49,994 nucleotides of DNA from positions 1 to 49,994 of the forward strand of contig JAQXCN010000026.1 in assembly GCA_029251865.1 (NCBI GenBank). Reading direction: 5' to 3'. This stretch comes from Crocinitomicaceae bacterium (GTDB lineage: Bacteria; Bacteroidota; Bacteroidia; Flavobacteriales_D; Crocinitomicaceae). Under the pieces are notes generated by a model. The model searched no databases. It was not told the DNA's origin and saw nothing but the letters and a program-made list of their open reading frames with translations. Below are positions 42,001-48,649 of this stretch, one piece after another (the first letter of the stretch is position 1; each line of letters starts with the position of its first letter). The position numbers and the translations under genes are program-made.

Positions 42001-43625
42001 TTATTAATTTCTGTTTGAGAGGCATTGAGGGTTTTAGGCCTTAAATCACAAACAAAGCTCAACTCATCATAGTCTTTTTCACCCAACGACGCTTTCGCAA
42101 AATCAAGAAGCTTCTGCTCAACAAATACCTCGTCGCTTATTGAGGTATATTGAATAAAACCTGAACTTGCGATATCTATCAACTGTGATTTGCATTGACT
42201 TATCGATTTTCTTAATGCACTCGCCACTTGACCAACAGGAAGTGTCATTTTATCTTCCTCCAAACTTAGATTGGCAATAACCATTAATGGATTCGTATTA
42301 CCTATACCCGCATACTTTTGAAAAGTACGTTGATCAAAATAATCCCAAGAATCAATGAAAGCATATTTCTGCTCTTGTGCCGTTCCAACCTCATAGGTAA
42401 ACATGGGGAAAGGGCTATTTAAGGTCCAAGTAAGCAATGGTGTTTTAATAAATAACTTAAAATAACTATCCTTAAAGGGTAGTATATTTGAACCCTTTTT
42501 ATTTGCTGAAATCCTGAGCTCTGTTTTTGATTGGTCCCAGTATACAAGCGCATTTTTTGTTGTAAGCGAATCTCCATCTTTATAATGCATACAGATATCT
42601 GCATCTCTCGCAATTATTTGCTTTGGATCCATGAGAAACTTTAAAGCTTTGACCTCAAATAGAGGAGTGTCGTTATAATGAAGAATAACTTTTGCTAAAT
42701 TCTCAGGCTCTCCTGTTCCGATAAAGTCAGCACCTTGTAGTGAGAAACCACCATCATAATCCATTTGATCCCGAAGCCCCTTTATTAAGAGTCTTTTTTC
42801 AAAAGAATGAAAAATAGGGCTCGATTCACCTTCTTTTAGGTTAAATAAAGTTTTTTCTCGTAGACGACCTAGAATTGGTTCATCAAAATAAGGGGTCGTT
42901 AACGAAACTGTATCAACCTTAAGTGTTGAACCTTTAGCGTTAAAATTATACCCGCTTAATTCTGCAAATGTCTCCTCTTTTGGGAAATTAACCTTCTCCC
43001 AGGTGATCACCCCCCCCCGACCATACCAACGTTTTTTTCGCAAATCGAAATATCCACTCGTGTTTTTCACTACAATACTATCTACCGGTCCAGACTGAGA
43101 GACGATACATTTCAGGTGCGTTTTTGTTACTTGAATTCGTGGCCCTGACTTTTTTATGACCCATTTAGGCGTTCCACCATTATACACCCATTTGTGATTA
43201 TCCGCAATTAAAAATGCGTTTTCAAAAAATAAGGATTGAGAAAAGGTCATAAATTCCTTTAATTCAGATTTATCCTTGCTTGATTCTTTCTCATTGTATA
43301 ACTCATTCCATTTCGAAACGAATGATGCAGGGAAGGTATTCTTTTTTTGATCAAGCGAAATACGTACTATTGAAATAATAGCTTCTGGGAGGAAATCATT
43401 TTTGAATAAAAAATTACAACGGTTTACTAATGTCTGAAACTCAGATGAGTTCAATCCTGAATTCATTAGAAATGGAGAAAATTCTTTCTTTACGTATTTA
43501 TGAAAAGACTCCTGAGGTATATTCTTTATTAACTCTTTGGTAAACTTGTCTTTATCCGATGAGAACTTTTGACAAAAAGAAACAGACATGATAAAACATG
43601 AACAAATCAATAGAATAAATCTCAT
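39045..43625 (-). CDS. Giant exported protein of unknown function (1526 residues)
   Basis: I do not recognise a named domain in this protein. A signal peptide is clear (MRFILLICSCFIMSVSFCQ, residues 1-19). The mature part is almost entirely beta-strand-like, rich in Ser, Asp, Phe and Tyr, without membrane helices. A loose theme recurs: a strand ending in Gly-x-Gly-x-[Ile/Leu], then Asp and a hydrophobic strand, for example LSGNGLQGSGTINFLQA, ISETGMKGDGRIDLMDAL and IEGEGKIDLGIDL. Such repeats suggest a long beta-solenoid or stacked jelly-roll, reminiscent of OstA/LptA-type or AsmA-like proteins, but I cannot confirm this. No T9SS tail is visible at the C-terminus, so a periplasmic or outer-membrane-associated site is likely. 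A nine-G tract lies in codons 203-206. It is co-transcribed with prmA (five bases) and plsY (one base). Confidence 0.85.
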   Translation of the reverse strand: MRFILLICSCFIMSVSFCQKFSSDKDKFTKELIKNIPQESFHKYVKKEFSPFLMNSGLNSSEFQTLVNRCNFLFKNDFLPEAIISIVRISLDQKKNTFPASFVSKWNELYNEKESSKDKSELKEFMTFSQSLFFENAFLIADNHKWVYNGGTPKWVIKKSGPRIQVTKTHLKCIVSQSGPVDSIVVKNTSGYFDLRKKRWYGRGGVITWEKVNFPKEETFAELSGYNFNAKGSTLKVDTVSLTTPYFDEPILGRLREKTLFNLKEGESSPIFHSFEKRLLIKGLRDQMDYDGGFSLQGADFIGTGEPENLAKVILHYNDTPLFEVKALKFLMDPKQIIARDADICMHYKDGDSLTTKNALVYWDQSKTELRISANKKGSNILPFKDSYFKLFIKTPLLTWTLNSPFPMFTYEVGTAQEQKYAFIDSWDYFDQRTFQKYAGIGNTNPLMVIANLSLEEDKMTLPVGQVASALRKSISQCKSQLIDIASSGFIQYTSISDEVFVEQKLLDFAKASLGEKDYDELSFVCDLRPKTLNASQTEINNDSYLQGLAYEFQKISERRKSQPCYAFIDLNSQEIFLNEVDRISLSAKQKTYYYPDSSYVKMTDNRNMKLSGWIESGKFNLHSIQSFFDYNSFSIRIDSADETYFRVNPLSSNDGRSPIAMTSSISDFQGTLYIDDSTLRSGRSRYNMEYPFIDVKKELRVLYSDKSIVDGAYDSSRFYYVLEPFLLDSLDDFNESELRLKGRLVSDGIFPELHEPLRIMKDYSFGFITEAPEEGYSFYETESLYQNKIVLSGNGLQGSGTINFLQASATSTKLTFLPDSAIGLAKFFSAEVNDGIEYPEASCELAKMSFKPRQRILNIESYRDEFINMFKDECILDGSISISETGMKGDGRIDLMDALLISDGYTFKAMDIFSDSASFTLRNRFAEYGENPLAIQSDGLNSHISFVDRLGIFNASGSKRIKFPSNKFYCQMDKFVWQMDGESIDFEKNKGTETSFESSAGIVQNNFFSLNPDQDSLQFKSISAQYDLKNETINCYKVDFLELGDAYVYPDANEVHIMKNAIIDTFEDARIIANRVSKLHEFTDVTLNVLGRYAFIGQGNYLYYDRDSSETKLEVASIYFDKIQTRATANITEDENFKFSNKFQYYGDMKIESKNKGVICQGFTRIIHNCPFDRSWMFFEDTIIAENVSIPIVQDLKSKDGLAMAVGFLWRDSQNADSVNVYPAFLSSKDFPTDNFLFSSSGELFYDYENERFEISNTSKEASNMFVSNSITLNEQTCAIEGEGKIDLGIDLTPVELISYGTIAYNLKKQSTRLKLTSKLQVPLPKTIASAMAKQYSFSDSLSEYTFDRKTQDELTDVFSIFAEGREKAEKIFKEYDEDKLKKVPSFLNATFVMPDLVLESYALPKNANGDAVSGLKSRNSKLVLFSMGDEIVLKQVPGQILFTKSTSPNSNPGFELILEDVLMARESWLKYERIKRNGTLKIFTNDENIFNSINAIKPDKRKSKNFGFTTFEEGELFQLMILKR
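43010..43018 (-). repeat. Homopolymeric G9 tract in the coding strand
   Basis: Nine consecutive C on the plus strand (G on the coding strand) in an otherwise AT-rich gene. The tract spans Arg203-Gly-Gly-Val206 of the 1526-residue protein. The reading frame is intact at this length; a change of one or two bases would cause early termination. Confidence 0.95.
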
Positions 43626-43630
43626 TTCGT

Positions 43631-44461
43631 TTATTTTTTAAAGACCAACATACACCATCCTTCTCGTTTATTTTGGCGAGAAAATGACAACCCTAGTTTA
43701 GCCGATTCTCGTTTTAAATCATCGGCGTCAGAATCAAAAAAACCACTTAAATATAATAAACCATCTGGATTCAATGCACGCTCATAGAATGGTAAGTGAC
43801 GGATAAGGATGTTCTTATTAATATTTGCAAAAATGACATCAAATGTTTGGTTAACTACAGCATCTATGTCTCCCAACAAAGATGTAATTTTTTCACACTT
43901 ATTATCCAAAGCATTTTTTTTACAATTCTCAACTGACCATGGCTCAATATCTACAGCAAGAATTTCACGTGCACCTTCAATTTCAGCAAGTATCGCTAAA
44001 ACGCCAGTGCCAGATCCCATATCTAAAATCTTCTTTTCTTCTATTTCACTTTCTAAGATAGCTTCACACATCATATATGTGGTTTGATGGTGACCCGTAC
44101 CAAAAGACATTTTTGGTTCTATAACTATTGTTCGTTTATAGCTAGTCTCAAGTTGATGAAAAGGTGCTACGATTGCCAAATCCTTATTTATAAAAACAGG
44201 TTCAAAGTTAGATTCCCAGATCGAATTCCAGTTTTGATGTGGTAGCTCCGAAAATGAATAGTCTATTTCAACTTTTCCCTTTAACGATGCCAAAGCATTT
44301 GAAAATTCTACTTCATTGAAATGCACCTCCGAGACAAAGGCGTAAAGCGCTTCAGACTTCTCGTAAAACCCCTCGAAGTGCAGCTCACCGAGATATGCAG
44401 TGAGGATTTCAGACCAGGGAGTGAAAGGTTGAATGTTTATTTTAAATTGATAGTAGGTCAT
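43631..44461 (-). CDS. prmA: Ribosomal protein L11 methyltransferase PrmA
   Basis: Trimethylates lysines and the N-terminus of ribosomal protein L11. The protein has 276 residues: an N-terminal substrate-recognition domain (residues 1-90), a linker, and a SAM-dependent methyltransferase domain. The signature MSFGTGHHQTTYMM (about residues 118-131) is characteristic of PrmA. Motif I is ILDMGSGTGVLAILAEIEGA, followed by AVDIEPWSVENCKKNA and the motif IV equivalent IFANINKNIL, the NxN form of the family. It overlaps the stop of tpiA by four bases (ATGA) and is followed five bases later by the 1526-residue gene. Confidence 0.95.
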   Translation of the reverse strand: MTYYQFKINIQPFTPWSEILTAYLGELHFEGFYEKSEALYAFVSEVHFNEVEFSNALASLKGKVEIDYSFSELPHQNWNSIWESNFEPVFINKDLAIVAPFHQLETSYKRTIVIEPKMSFGTGHHQTTYMMCEAILESEIEEKKILDMGSGTGVLAILAEIEGAREILAVDIEPWSVENCKKNALDNKCEKITSLLGDIDAVVNQTFDVIFANINKNILIRHLPFYERALNPDGLLYLSGFFDSDADDLKRESAKLGLSFSRQNKREGWCMLVFKK

Positions 44462-45210
44462 TCAATAGCTGAAATAATTGCACCAAAAGAATCTACTTTT
44501 AACGATGCCCCTCCAATTAAACCACCATCAATATTTTTACACGAGAATAATTCTTTCGCATTTTCCTCAGAGCAACTCCCTCCGTAAAGGAGACTCGTTG
44601 ATTCAGCTATAGTGTATCCAAATATAGCTTCCAATTCTGCTCTAATAAAGTCATGCATCTCTGCAGCTTGAGCAGGGCTTGCAGTCCTACCAGTACCAAT
44701 CGCCCAAATCGGTTCATATGCTATAGATATATTTTGCATACTTTCATGAGTTAGGGACTTCAATATGGCTATTTGATCCCTTACTTTATCAAAATGATTG
44801 CCTTCCTCTCTTTCTCTCAAAGATTCACCACAACAATAAATAATCTGAAGGTTGCTTTCCAGGGCCGCATCCATTTTCTTACTAAGAATAGCGGCTCCTT
44901 CATTAAATAGAACTCTACGTTCACTATGACCAACAAGTACCCAAGAACATCCCAAGGCCTTGAGCTGACGCGCACTAACCTCACCTGTAAAAGCTCCTTT
45001 TGTTTCAAAGTGAAAATTTTGAGCACCTATTTCGATCGCTCCATTATTTTCCTTTAAAAGGGAATGAATGTAAATATTAGGTGGGAAAACCAATGTTTTT
45101 TGATACTTATTTCCAGCTGACGCAATTGAACATATACCTTTAAATAAGGTTTCGGCCTCATTTACGTCAAGGTTCATTTTCCAATTTCCAGCTACAATTT
45201 TTCTTCGCAT
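44458..45210 (-). CDS. tpiA: Triosephosphate isomerase
   Basis: Interconverts dihydroxyacetone phosphate and glyceraldehyde-3-phosphate in glycolysis and gluconeogenesis; TIM barrel of 250 residues, the usual length. The catalytic residues are in place: Lys11 in AGNWKMN, His95 in VLVGHSERR, and Glu166 in AYEPIWAIGTGRTA. The phosphate-binding loop appears as LLYGGSCSEENA and DGGLIGGASL near the end. Its start codon shares one base with the stop of the MauE/DoxX gene upstream (TAATG), and its stop overlaps the prmA start, so it is in the middle of a coupled operon. Confidence 0.97.
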   Translation of the reverse strand: MRRKIVAGNWKMNLDVNEAETLFKGICSIASAGNKYQKTLVFPPNIYIHSLLKENNGAIEIGAQNFHFETKGAFTGEVSARQLKALGCSWVLVGHSERRVLFNEGAAILSKKMDAALESNLQIIYCCGESLREREEGNHFDKVRDQIAILKSLTHESMQNISIAYEPIWAIGTGRTASPAQAAEMHDFIRAELEAIFGYTIAESTSLLYGGSCSEENAKELFSCKNIDGGLIGGASLKVDSFGAIISAIE

Positions 45211-46163
45211 TAATTTTCTCTTCTTAAATCGTTCAACAATTTTTGAGCATCGAATTCGTTATCTTCAGTTCCATCAAAAAATAAACGCTCTTCGCCACTT
45301 GAAGAATAACGTACTCCAGGAAAGTTCTTCTCATTCCAGAAGATTGGTATAAAATCCTCAATAGATAATACCTTATAGTCCGAAGTATGTCCTACAAACT
45401 TGAAGAATGACTCAATTTCAGATTTTGAACCGTTATCAGATTCATCCATGAATAAAATCTTAACCTCTGGCATCAAGCCGGGGTATTTCTGAGCAAGCTC
45501 ATATAATTCTTTACCCGTTGCCTTACAATGCTCGCATGTTGGTGAGAAAAAACAAACAAGTTTATTGCCCTTTTCGATATCAGGAAAATACTGAGAATAA
45601 ATAGATTCACCAGATTGAATTGAAGCACCGGAAACATTACTCGATCCTTGTGGCAGAGAAATAAACATAATAAGACCTATGGATAAACCACCATATAATA
45701 CAGGATGAATATTCATTTTTTCACGAATTTCATCTTTAAACATGGTAATCAACATTATTAAAAGGCCTATTGACAGTATATTCTTGACCAATGCTTCAAG
45801 GGGTGACATAGGAATTAATTCACCAAAACAACCACAATTACTTGAATCTCCTCCTAATACCTGAAAGCCGAGATGAAGAGAAAAGGCTCCCAACAAAAGA
45901 ATTGTAGCGGGAACTACGAGCTTTTTTACGTAAAATGGAAGTAAAAGAAAAATACCTAAGGTAAATTCAAATCCAATAAGTAAACGTGAAACTACCTTTT
46001 CAAAACCACCATCTATCCCAATAGCTCCCAAGTATTTGGTTTCAAAAGAGGAAATCCCCATCAAAGGTGATGGATAGAGTTTCGCTATAGCTGAAAGGAT
46101 GAATAAAATTGAAACAATAATACGAATGCTCCATGCTATATATGTTCTATTTGTGTTTTTCAT
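45210..46163 (-). CDS. MauE/DoxX-type membrane protein with thioredoxin domain (BT_3928 family-like)
   Basis: Membrane protein of 317 residues with the ATG at 46163 (MKNTNRTY); the frame extends to 46220, but the extra residues run through the inverted repeat at 46192-46216 and are unlikely to be translated. Four hydrophobic segments (about residues 10-30, 60-80, 85-105 and 125-145) include the MauE motif NCGCFGELIPMSP, followed by one more (about 155-175). The soluble C-terminal part is a thioredoxin-like domain with a redox motif CEHC in FFSPTCEHCKATGKEL. Such fusions are thought to move electrons or assist disulfide exchange in the periplasm. Its place between DUF1599 and tpiA is widespread in Bacteroidota. 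Confidence 0.87.
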   Translation of the reverse strand: MKNTNRTYIAWSIRIIVSILFILSAIAKLYPSPLMGISSFETKYLGAIGIDGGFEKVVSRLLIGFEFTLGIFLLLPFYVKKLVVPATILLLGAFSLHLGFQVLGGDSSNCGCFGELIPMSPLEALVKNILSIGLLIMLITMFKDEIREKMNIHPVLYGGLSIGLIMFISLPQGSSNVSGASIQSGESIYSQYFPDIEKGNKLVCFFSPTCEHCKATGKELYELAQKYPGLMPEVKILFMDESDNGSKSEIESFFKFVGHTSDYKVLSIEDFIPIFWNEKNFPGVRYSSSGEERLFFDGTEDNEFDAQKLLNDLRREN

Positions 46164-46191
46164 TTTAATTTTTTCTTTTAAAAATAAAGCA

Positions 46192-46216
46192 TAACAGATT
46201 ATTAAAAAATCTGTTA
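46192..46216. terminator. Perfect inverted repeat between DUF1599 and MauE/DoxX genes
   Basis: TAACAGATT, a seven-base loop, and AATCTGTTA make a perfect nine-pair hairpin. It lies 14 bases after the stop of the DUF1599 gene and about 28 bases before the next start on the minus strand. A short T-rich stretch follows, so it may be a partial terminator, an operator or an mRNA-stability element. The sequence does not decide between these. Confidence 0.5.
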
Positions 46217-46229
46217 ACAAAATTTTAAC

Positions 46230-46769
46230 CTATTCAGACAAGTGAATTAAAGCAAATAATGAATAATTCAGCATGTCAAAGTAATTTCCTTCCGCGCCTT
46301 CGCTGACTAACGTCATTCCTTGATTGTCTTCAATGTTTTTAATCCTGAGTATTTTAGCTAATATGAGGTCGGTAAGCGAACTTACGCGCATATCTCGCCA
46401 AGCTTCACCATAATCGTGATTTTTACTTTCCATCAGCTCTTTAGCTTCCTTAGATACAGCATCATACCATTCTGTTGCCAATGTTGCAGATAATTCTTCG
46501 GCATGTAAATCGAATTCATAACGCCCTTGTATAACCGCCATAATACAATAGTTTACGATCGATGAAAATGCATCTTCAAAACTCTCGCCAACCTTATTCT
46601 CTCCAGTATCTTGAATGGTACGAATCCTGTTGGCCTTGATAAAAATTTGATCCGTTAATGAGCTTTGTCTTAAAATCCTCCATGATGTACCATAATCAAA
46701 AGTTTTTTTTGTGAATATTTCTCTACAAACATTCATTACTTTTGTGTATTGTTGTGTTGTTGTTTCCAT
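46230..46769 (-). CDS. DUF1599 domain protein (nucleotide-modification-associated), duplicated
   Basis: Protein of 179 residues made of two copies of the same unit. Copy 1 contains KKTFDYGTSWRILRQSSLTDQI (about residues 21-42), here split as FDYGTSWRILR and SSLTDQIFIKANRIR. Copy 2 contains HDYGEAWRDMR and SSLTDLILAKILRIK (about residues 118-145). The family is DUF1599, which Pfam lists among nucleotide-modification-associated domains, but in Bacteroidota it stands in a fixed housekeeping place beside folP and tpiA and not in phage. No catalytic mechanism is evident to me. The start codon is eight bases from the divergent folP start, so the promoters of the two genes lie inside each other's coding regions. 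Confidence 0.85.
   Translation of the reverse strand: METTTQQYTKVMNVCREIFTKKTFDYGTSWRILRQSSLTDQIFIKANRIRTIQDTGENKVGESFEDAFSSIVNYCIMAVIQGRYEFDLHAEELSATLATEWYDAVSKEAKELMESKNHDYGEAWRDMRVSSLTDLILAKILRIKNIEDNQGMTLVSEGAEGNYFDMLNYSLFALIHLSE
46737..46744 (+). promoter_or_regulatory. Possible -7 element for folP, inside the DUF1599 gene
   Basis: TACTTTTG is an exact TAnnTTTG match ending 33 bases before the preferred folP start. It overlaps the first codons of the divergent DUF1599 gene. A TTTG lies 25 bases further upstream, somewhat too far for a standard -33 element. Confidence 0.4.
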
Positions 46770-46777
46770 TTAAAAAT

Positions 46778-47632
46778 ATGTATCAAGACGCTTTAAACCC
46801 ACTTCCGAAAACAATGAACTTAAAAGGCTCACTGTTCCCATTTGATAAACCAAAGATAATGGGAATTATTAATCTGAGTCCAGATTCATTCTATGAAAAC
46901 GAGACAAAAAAAGAAGATGATGAGCTCTTAAAAAAAGTTGAGTCATTCCTTAAAAACGGTGCTGATATCATCGATCTAGGCGGAAGCACAACGAAACCGA
47001 AGGCAACACTACCTAAATTAGAAGAGGAATTAAAACGGGTAACCTTGCCTCTGCAAAAAATCCGTAAAGCATTTCCAAACCTTATTATATCCATTGACAC
47101 TGTTCGTTCGGAGGTTGCATCAAAGTGCCTTGAGTTGGGTGCGGATATGATCAATGACGTAAGCGGTGGGTTTCATAGTGAGAAAATGTTAGACGTAGTT
47201 GGCAGCTATAGATGCCCATATATTTTGACCCACAATATAAATGAGGGAATAAATAATGCCGTTTTGTCCAAGTCAAAAAATACAATTGTTGAGCTCATTC
47301 GTTTTTTTTCAAAAAAGATAACGGAGTTACAAGAAAAAGGGATCCACGATATTATTATTGATCCAGGTTTTGGATTTTCAAAAAATCAGAATCAGAACTT
47401 CGAAATAGTCAAAAATTTTGACTTACTACACATTTTAAATGTACCAATTCTTGTGGGGGTTTCGAGAAAATCAATAATTTATAAAACACTAGAAATAGAT
47501 CCAAAAACTTCGCTTAATGGAACATCGGCAATGCATGCATTCCTCCTCGCGAAAAATGCTTCGATATTTAGAGTGCATGATGTTCACGAAATGAACGAGG
47601 TGAAAAAGCTTTGGGAGTTGTCATTTTGTTGA
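46778..47632 (+). CDS. folP: Dihydropteroate synthase
   Basis: Joins p-aminobenzoate to 6-hydroxymethyl-dihydropterin pyrophosphate in folate synthesis, the target of sulfonamides. With the ATG at 46778 the protein has 284 residues. Family motifs appear in order: GIINLSPDSFYEN (about 29-41, usually NVTPDSFSDGG), IDLGGSTTKPKA (about 65-76, usually GGESTRPGA), ISIDT, MINDVSGG, IIIDPGFGFSKN (about 194-205), VGVSRKS, and the final RVHDV. The segment normally LMHMRGTP reads LTHNINEG, so the pterin-side loop has diverged. An earlier in-frame ATG at 46742 lies inside the divergent gene's start region and is less likely. Confidence 0.92.
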   Translation: MYQDALNPLPKTMNLKGSLFPFDKPKIMGIINLSPDSFYENETKKEDDELLKKVESFLKNGADIIDLGGSTTKPKATLPKLEEELKRVTLPLQKIRKAFPNLIISIDTVRSEVASKCLELGADMINDVSGGFHSEKMLDVVGSYRCPYILTHNINEGINNAVLSKSKNTIVELIRFFSKKITELQEKGIHDIIIDPGFGFSKNQNQNFEIVKNFDLLHILNVPILVGVSRKSIIYKTLEIDPKTSLNGTSAMHAFLLAKNASIFRVHDVHEMNEVKKLWELSFC

Positions 47633-47664
47633 AGCCTTGAAAGGAGAATTGAAACTTTTTTAGT

Positions 47665-47672
47665 TACTTTCG
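47665..47672 (+). promoter_or_regulatory. Possible -7 element for the type B cargo gene
   Basis: TACTTTCG differs from TAnnTTTG at one base and ends 28 bases before the ATG at 47701. The 68-base region between folP and this gene holds no other obvious signal, and no -33 element at the standard distance is convincing. Confidence 0.3.
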
Positions 47673-47700
47673 TATAATTATTACGTAAAAATCAACTCTT

Positions 47701-48645
47701 ATGAGGTTTTTAGCCTTTATTGCAATTTGTCTTTCAAGTGGCCTTTCCTTCGCTCAAATTCCCTCCGCAAATTTCTCTATGTCGGACGATCAATTTTGTC
47801 AAGGTGCCTGTATTACTGTAACCAATAACTCTACGGGAAACCCAATTAATTATGAATGGACTTTTCAAGGAGGAACTCCTGCAGTCTACAATGGTGCAAA
47901 TCCGGGTCCTATTTGTTTTAATGGTCCAGGAGTTTTTGCAATAACCTTGACTGTGACTAATACATTTGGTACCAACCAGACTGCACAAACTGTTAGTGTA
48001 GGCGAAACGCCAAGTGTGAATGCAACATTATCAGACACTCTTGATGGCGCGTACGTTGAAATCAACGATACGACAATTGGTATGTATCAAGAAGCTTATT
48101 TGTATGCTTCTGGAACACCTCCGGGAGGAACTATGATTTGGTATCCTAGCGGAAATATTTCAGATAGTCTTTTACCACAAGCAAATGATTCACTAATTGT
48201 TACTCCTTTCTACGATACATATTATGTTGCAGCATATTCGACTCCAGAGGGATGTACCTCATATGATACTATCCTTGTTTCTGTTTGGTTCCAGGACACG
48301 CTAACCACGGATAGTGTTGCAGTTGGAATTAACGTTGCTTTACCCAATTCATTCTCGCCTAACGGTGATAATGTTAACGATCTTTTTAGAGTACTTACGA
48401 ATGTAGACTCAGATCAGAATTTCAACAATGGTTTTTATGAAGGAGGGGCAATTGTAGAAGTAGACTTTAGAATATTTGATCGATACGGACAAATGATTTT
48501 TAGAACCACCGACCCGCACGAGGGCTGGGATGGAACCTACAAAGGAAAAGATGTTAATACAGCCACTTATTATTATATGCTCGAATACCGTCTCATCGAT
48601 GGCGTTTCCAAGTTAATTGAAGGAGACGTAACCTTATTTAGATAA
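47701..48645 (+). CDS. PKD domain protein with T9SS type B (gliding-motility) C-terminal domain
   Basis: Exported protein of 314 residues. A signal peptide (MRFLAFIAICLSSGLSFAQ) is followed by one PKD domain (about residues 25-100; ITVTNNSTGNPINYEWTFQGG and FAITLTVTNTFG are typical strands). A second Ig-like region contains YYVAAYSTPEGC. The last 95 residues, starting LPNSFSPNGDNVNDLF and containing FDRYGQMIFRT and WDGTYKGKD, are the gliding-motility-associated C-terminal domain used as the type B signal of the type IX system. The protein is small for this class, being little more than one PKD domain on a sorting domain. It lies four bases before a PorP/SprF gene, its probable surface partner. 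Confidence 0.93.
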   Translation: MRFLAFIAICLSSGLSFAQIPSANFSMSDDQFCQGACITVTNNSTGNPINYEWTFQGGTPAVYNGANPGPICFNGPGVFAITLTVTNTFGTNQTAQTVSVGETPSVNATLSDTLDGAYVEINDTTIGMYQEAYLYASGTPPGGTMIWYPSGNISDSLLPQANDSLIVTPFYDTYYVAAYSTPEGCTSYDTILVSVWFQDTLTTDSVAVGINVALPNSFSPNGDNVNDLFRVLTNVDSDQNFNNGFYEGGAIVEVDFRIFDRYGQMIFRTTDPHEGWDGTYKGKDVNTATYYYMLEYRLIDGVSKLIEGDVTLFR

Positions 48646-48649
48646 AGAA

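Noticed and set aside
43010-43018. Possible frameshift at the G9 tract
   Set aside because: The frame is continuous on both sides over 1526 codons, so the gene is intact at this tract length; only its variability is proposed.
46164-46220. Earlier start of the MauE/DoxX gene giving 19 more residues
   Set aside because: The extension is encoded by a perfect inverted repeat, and the family-like N-terminus begins at the ATG at 46163.
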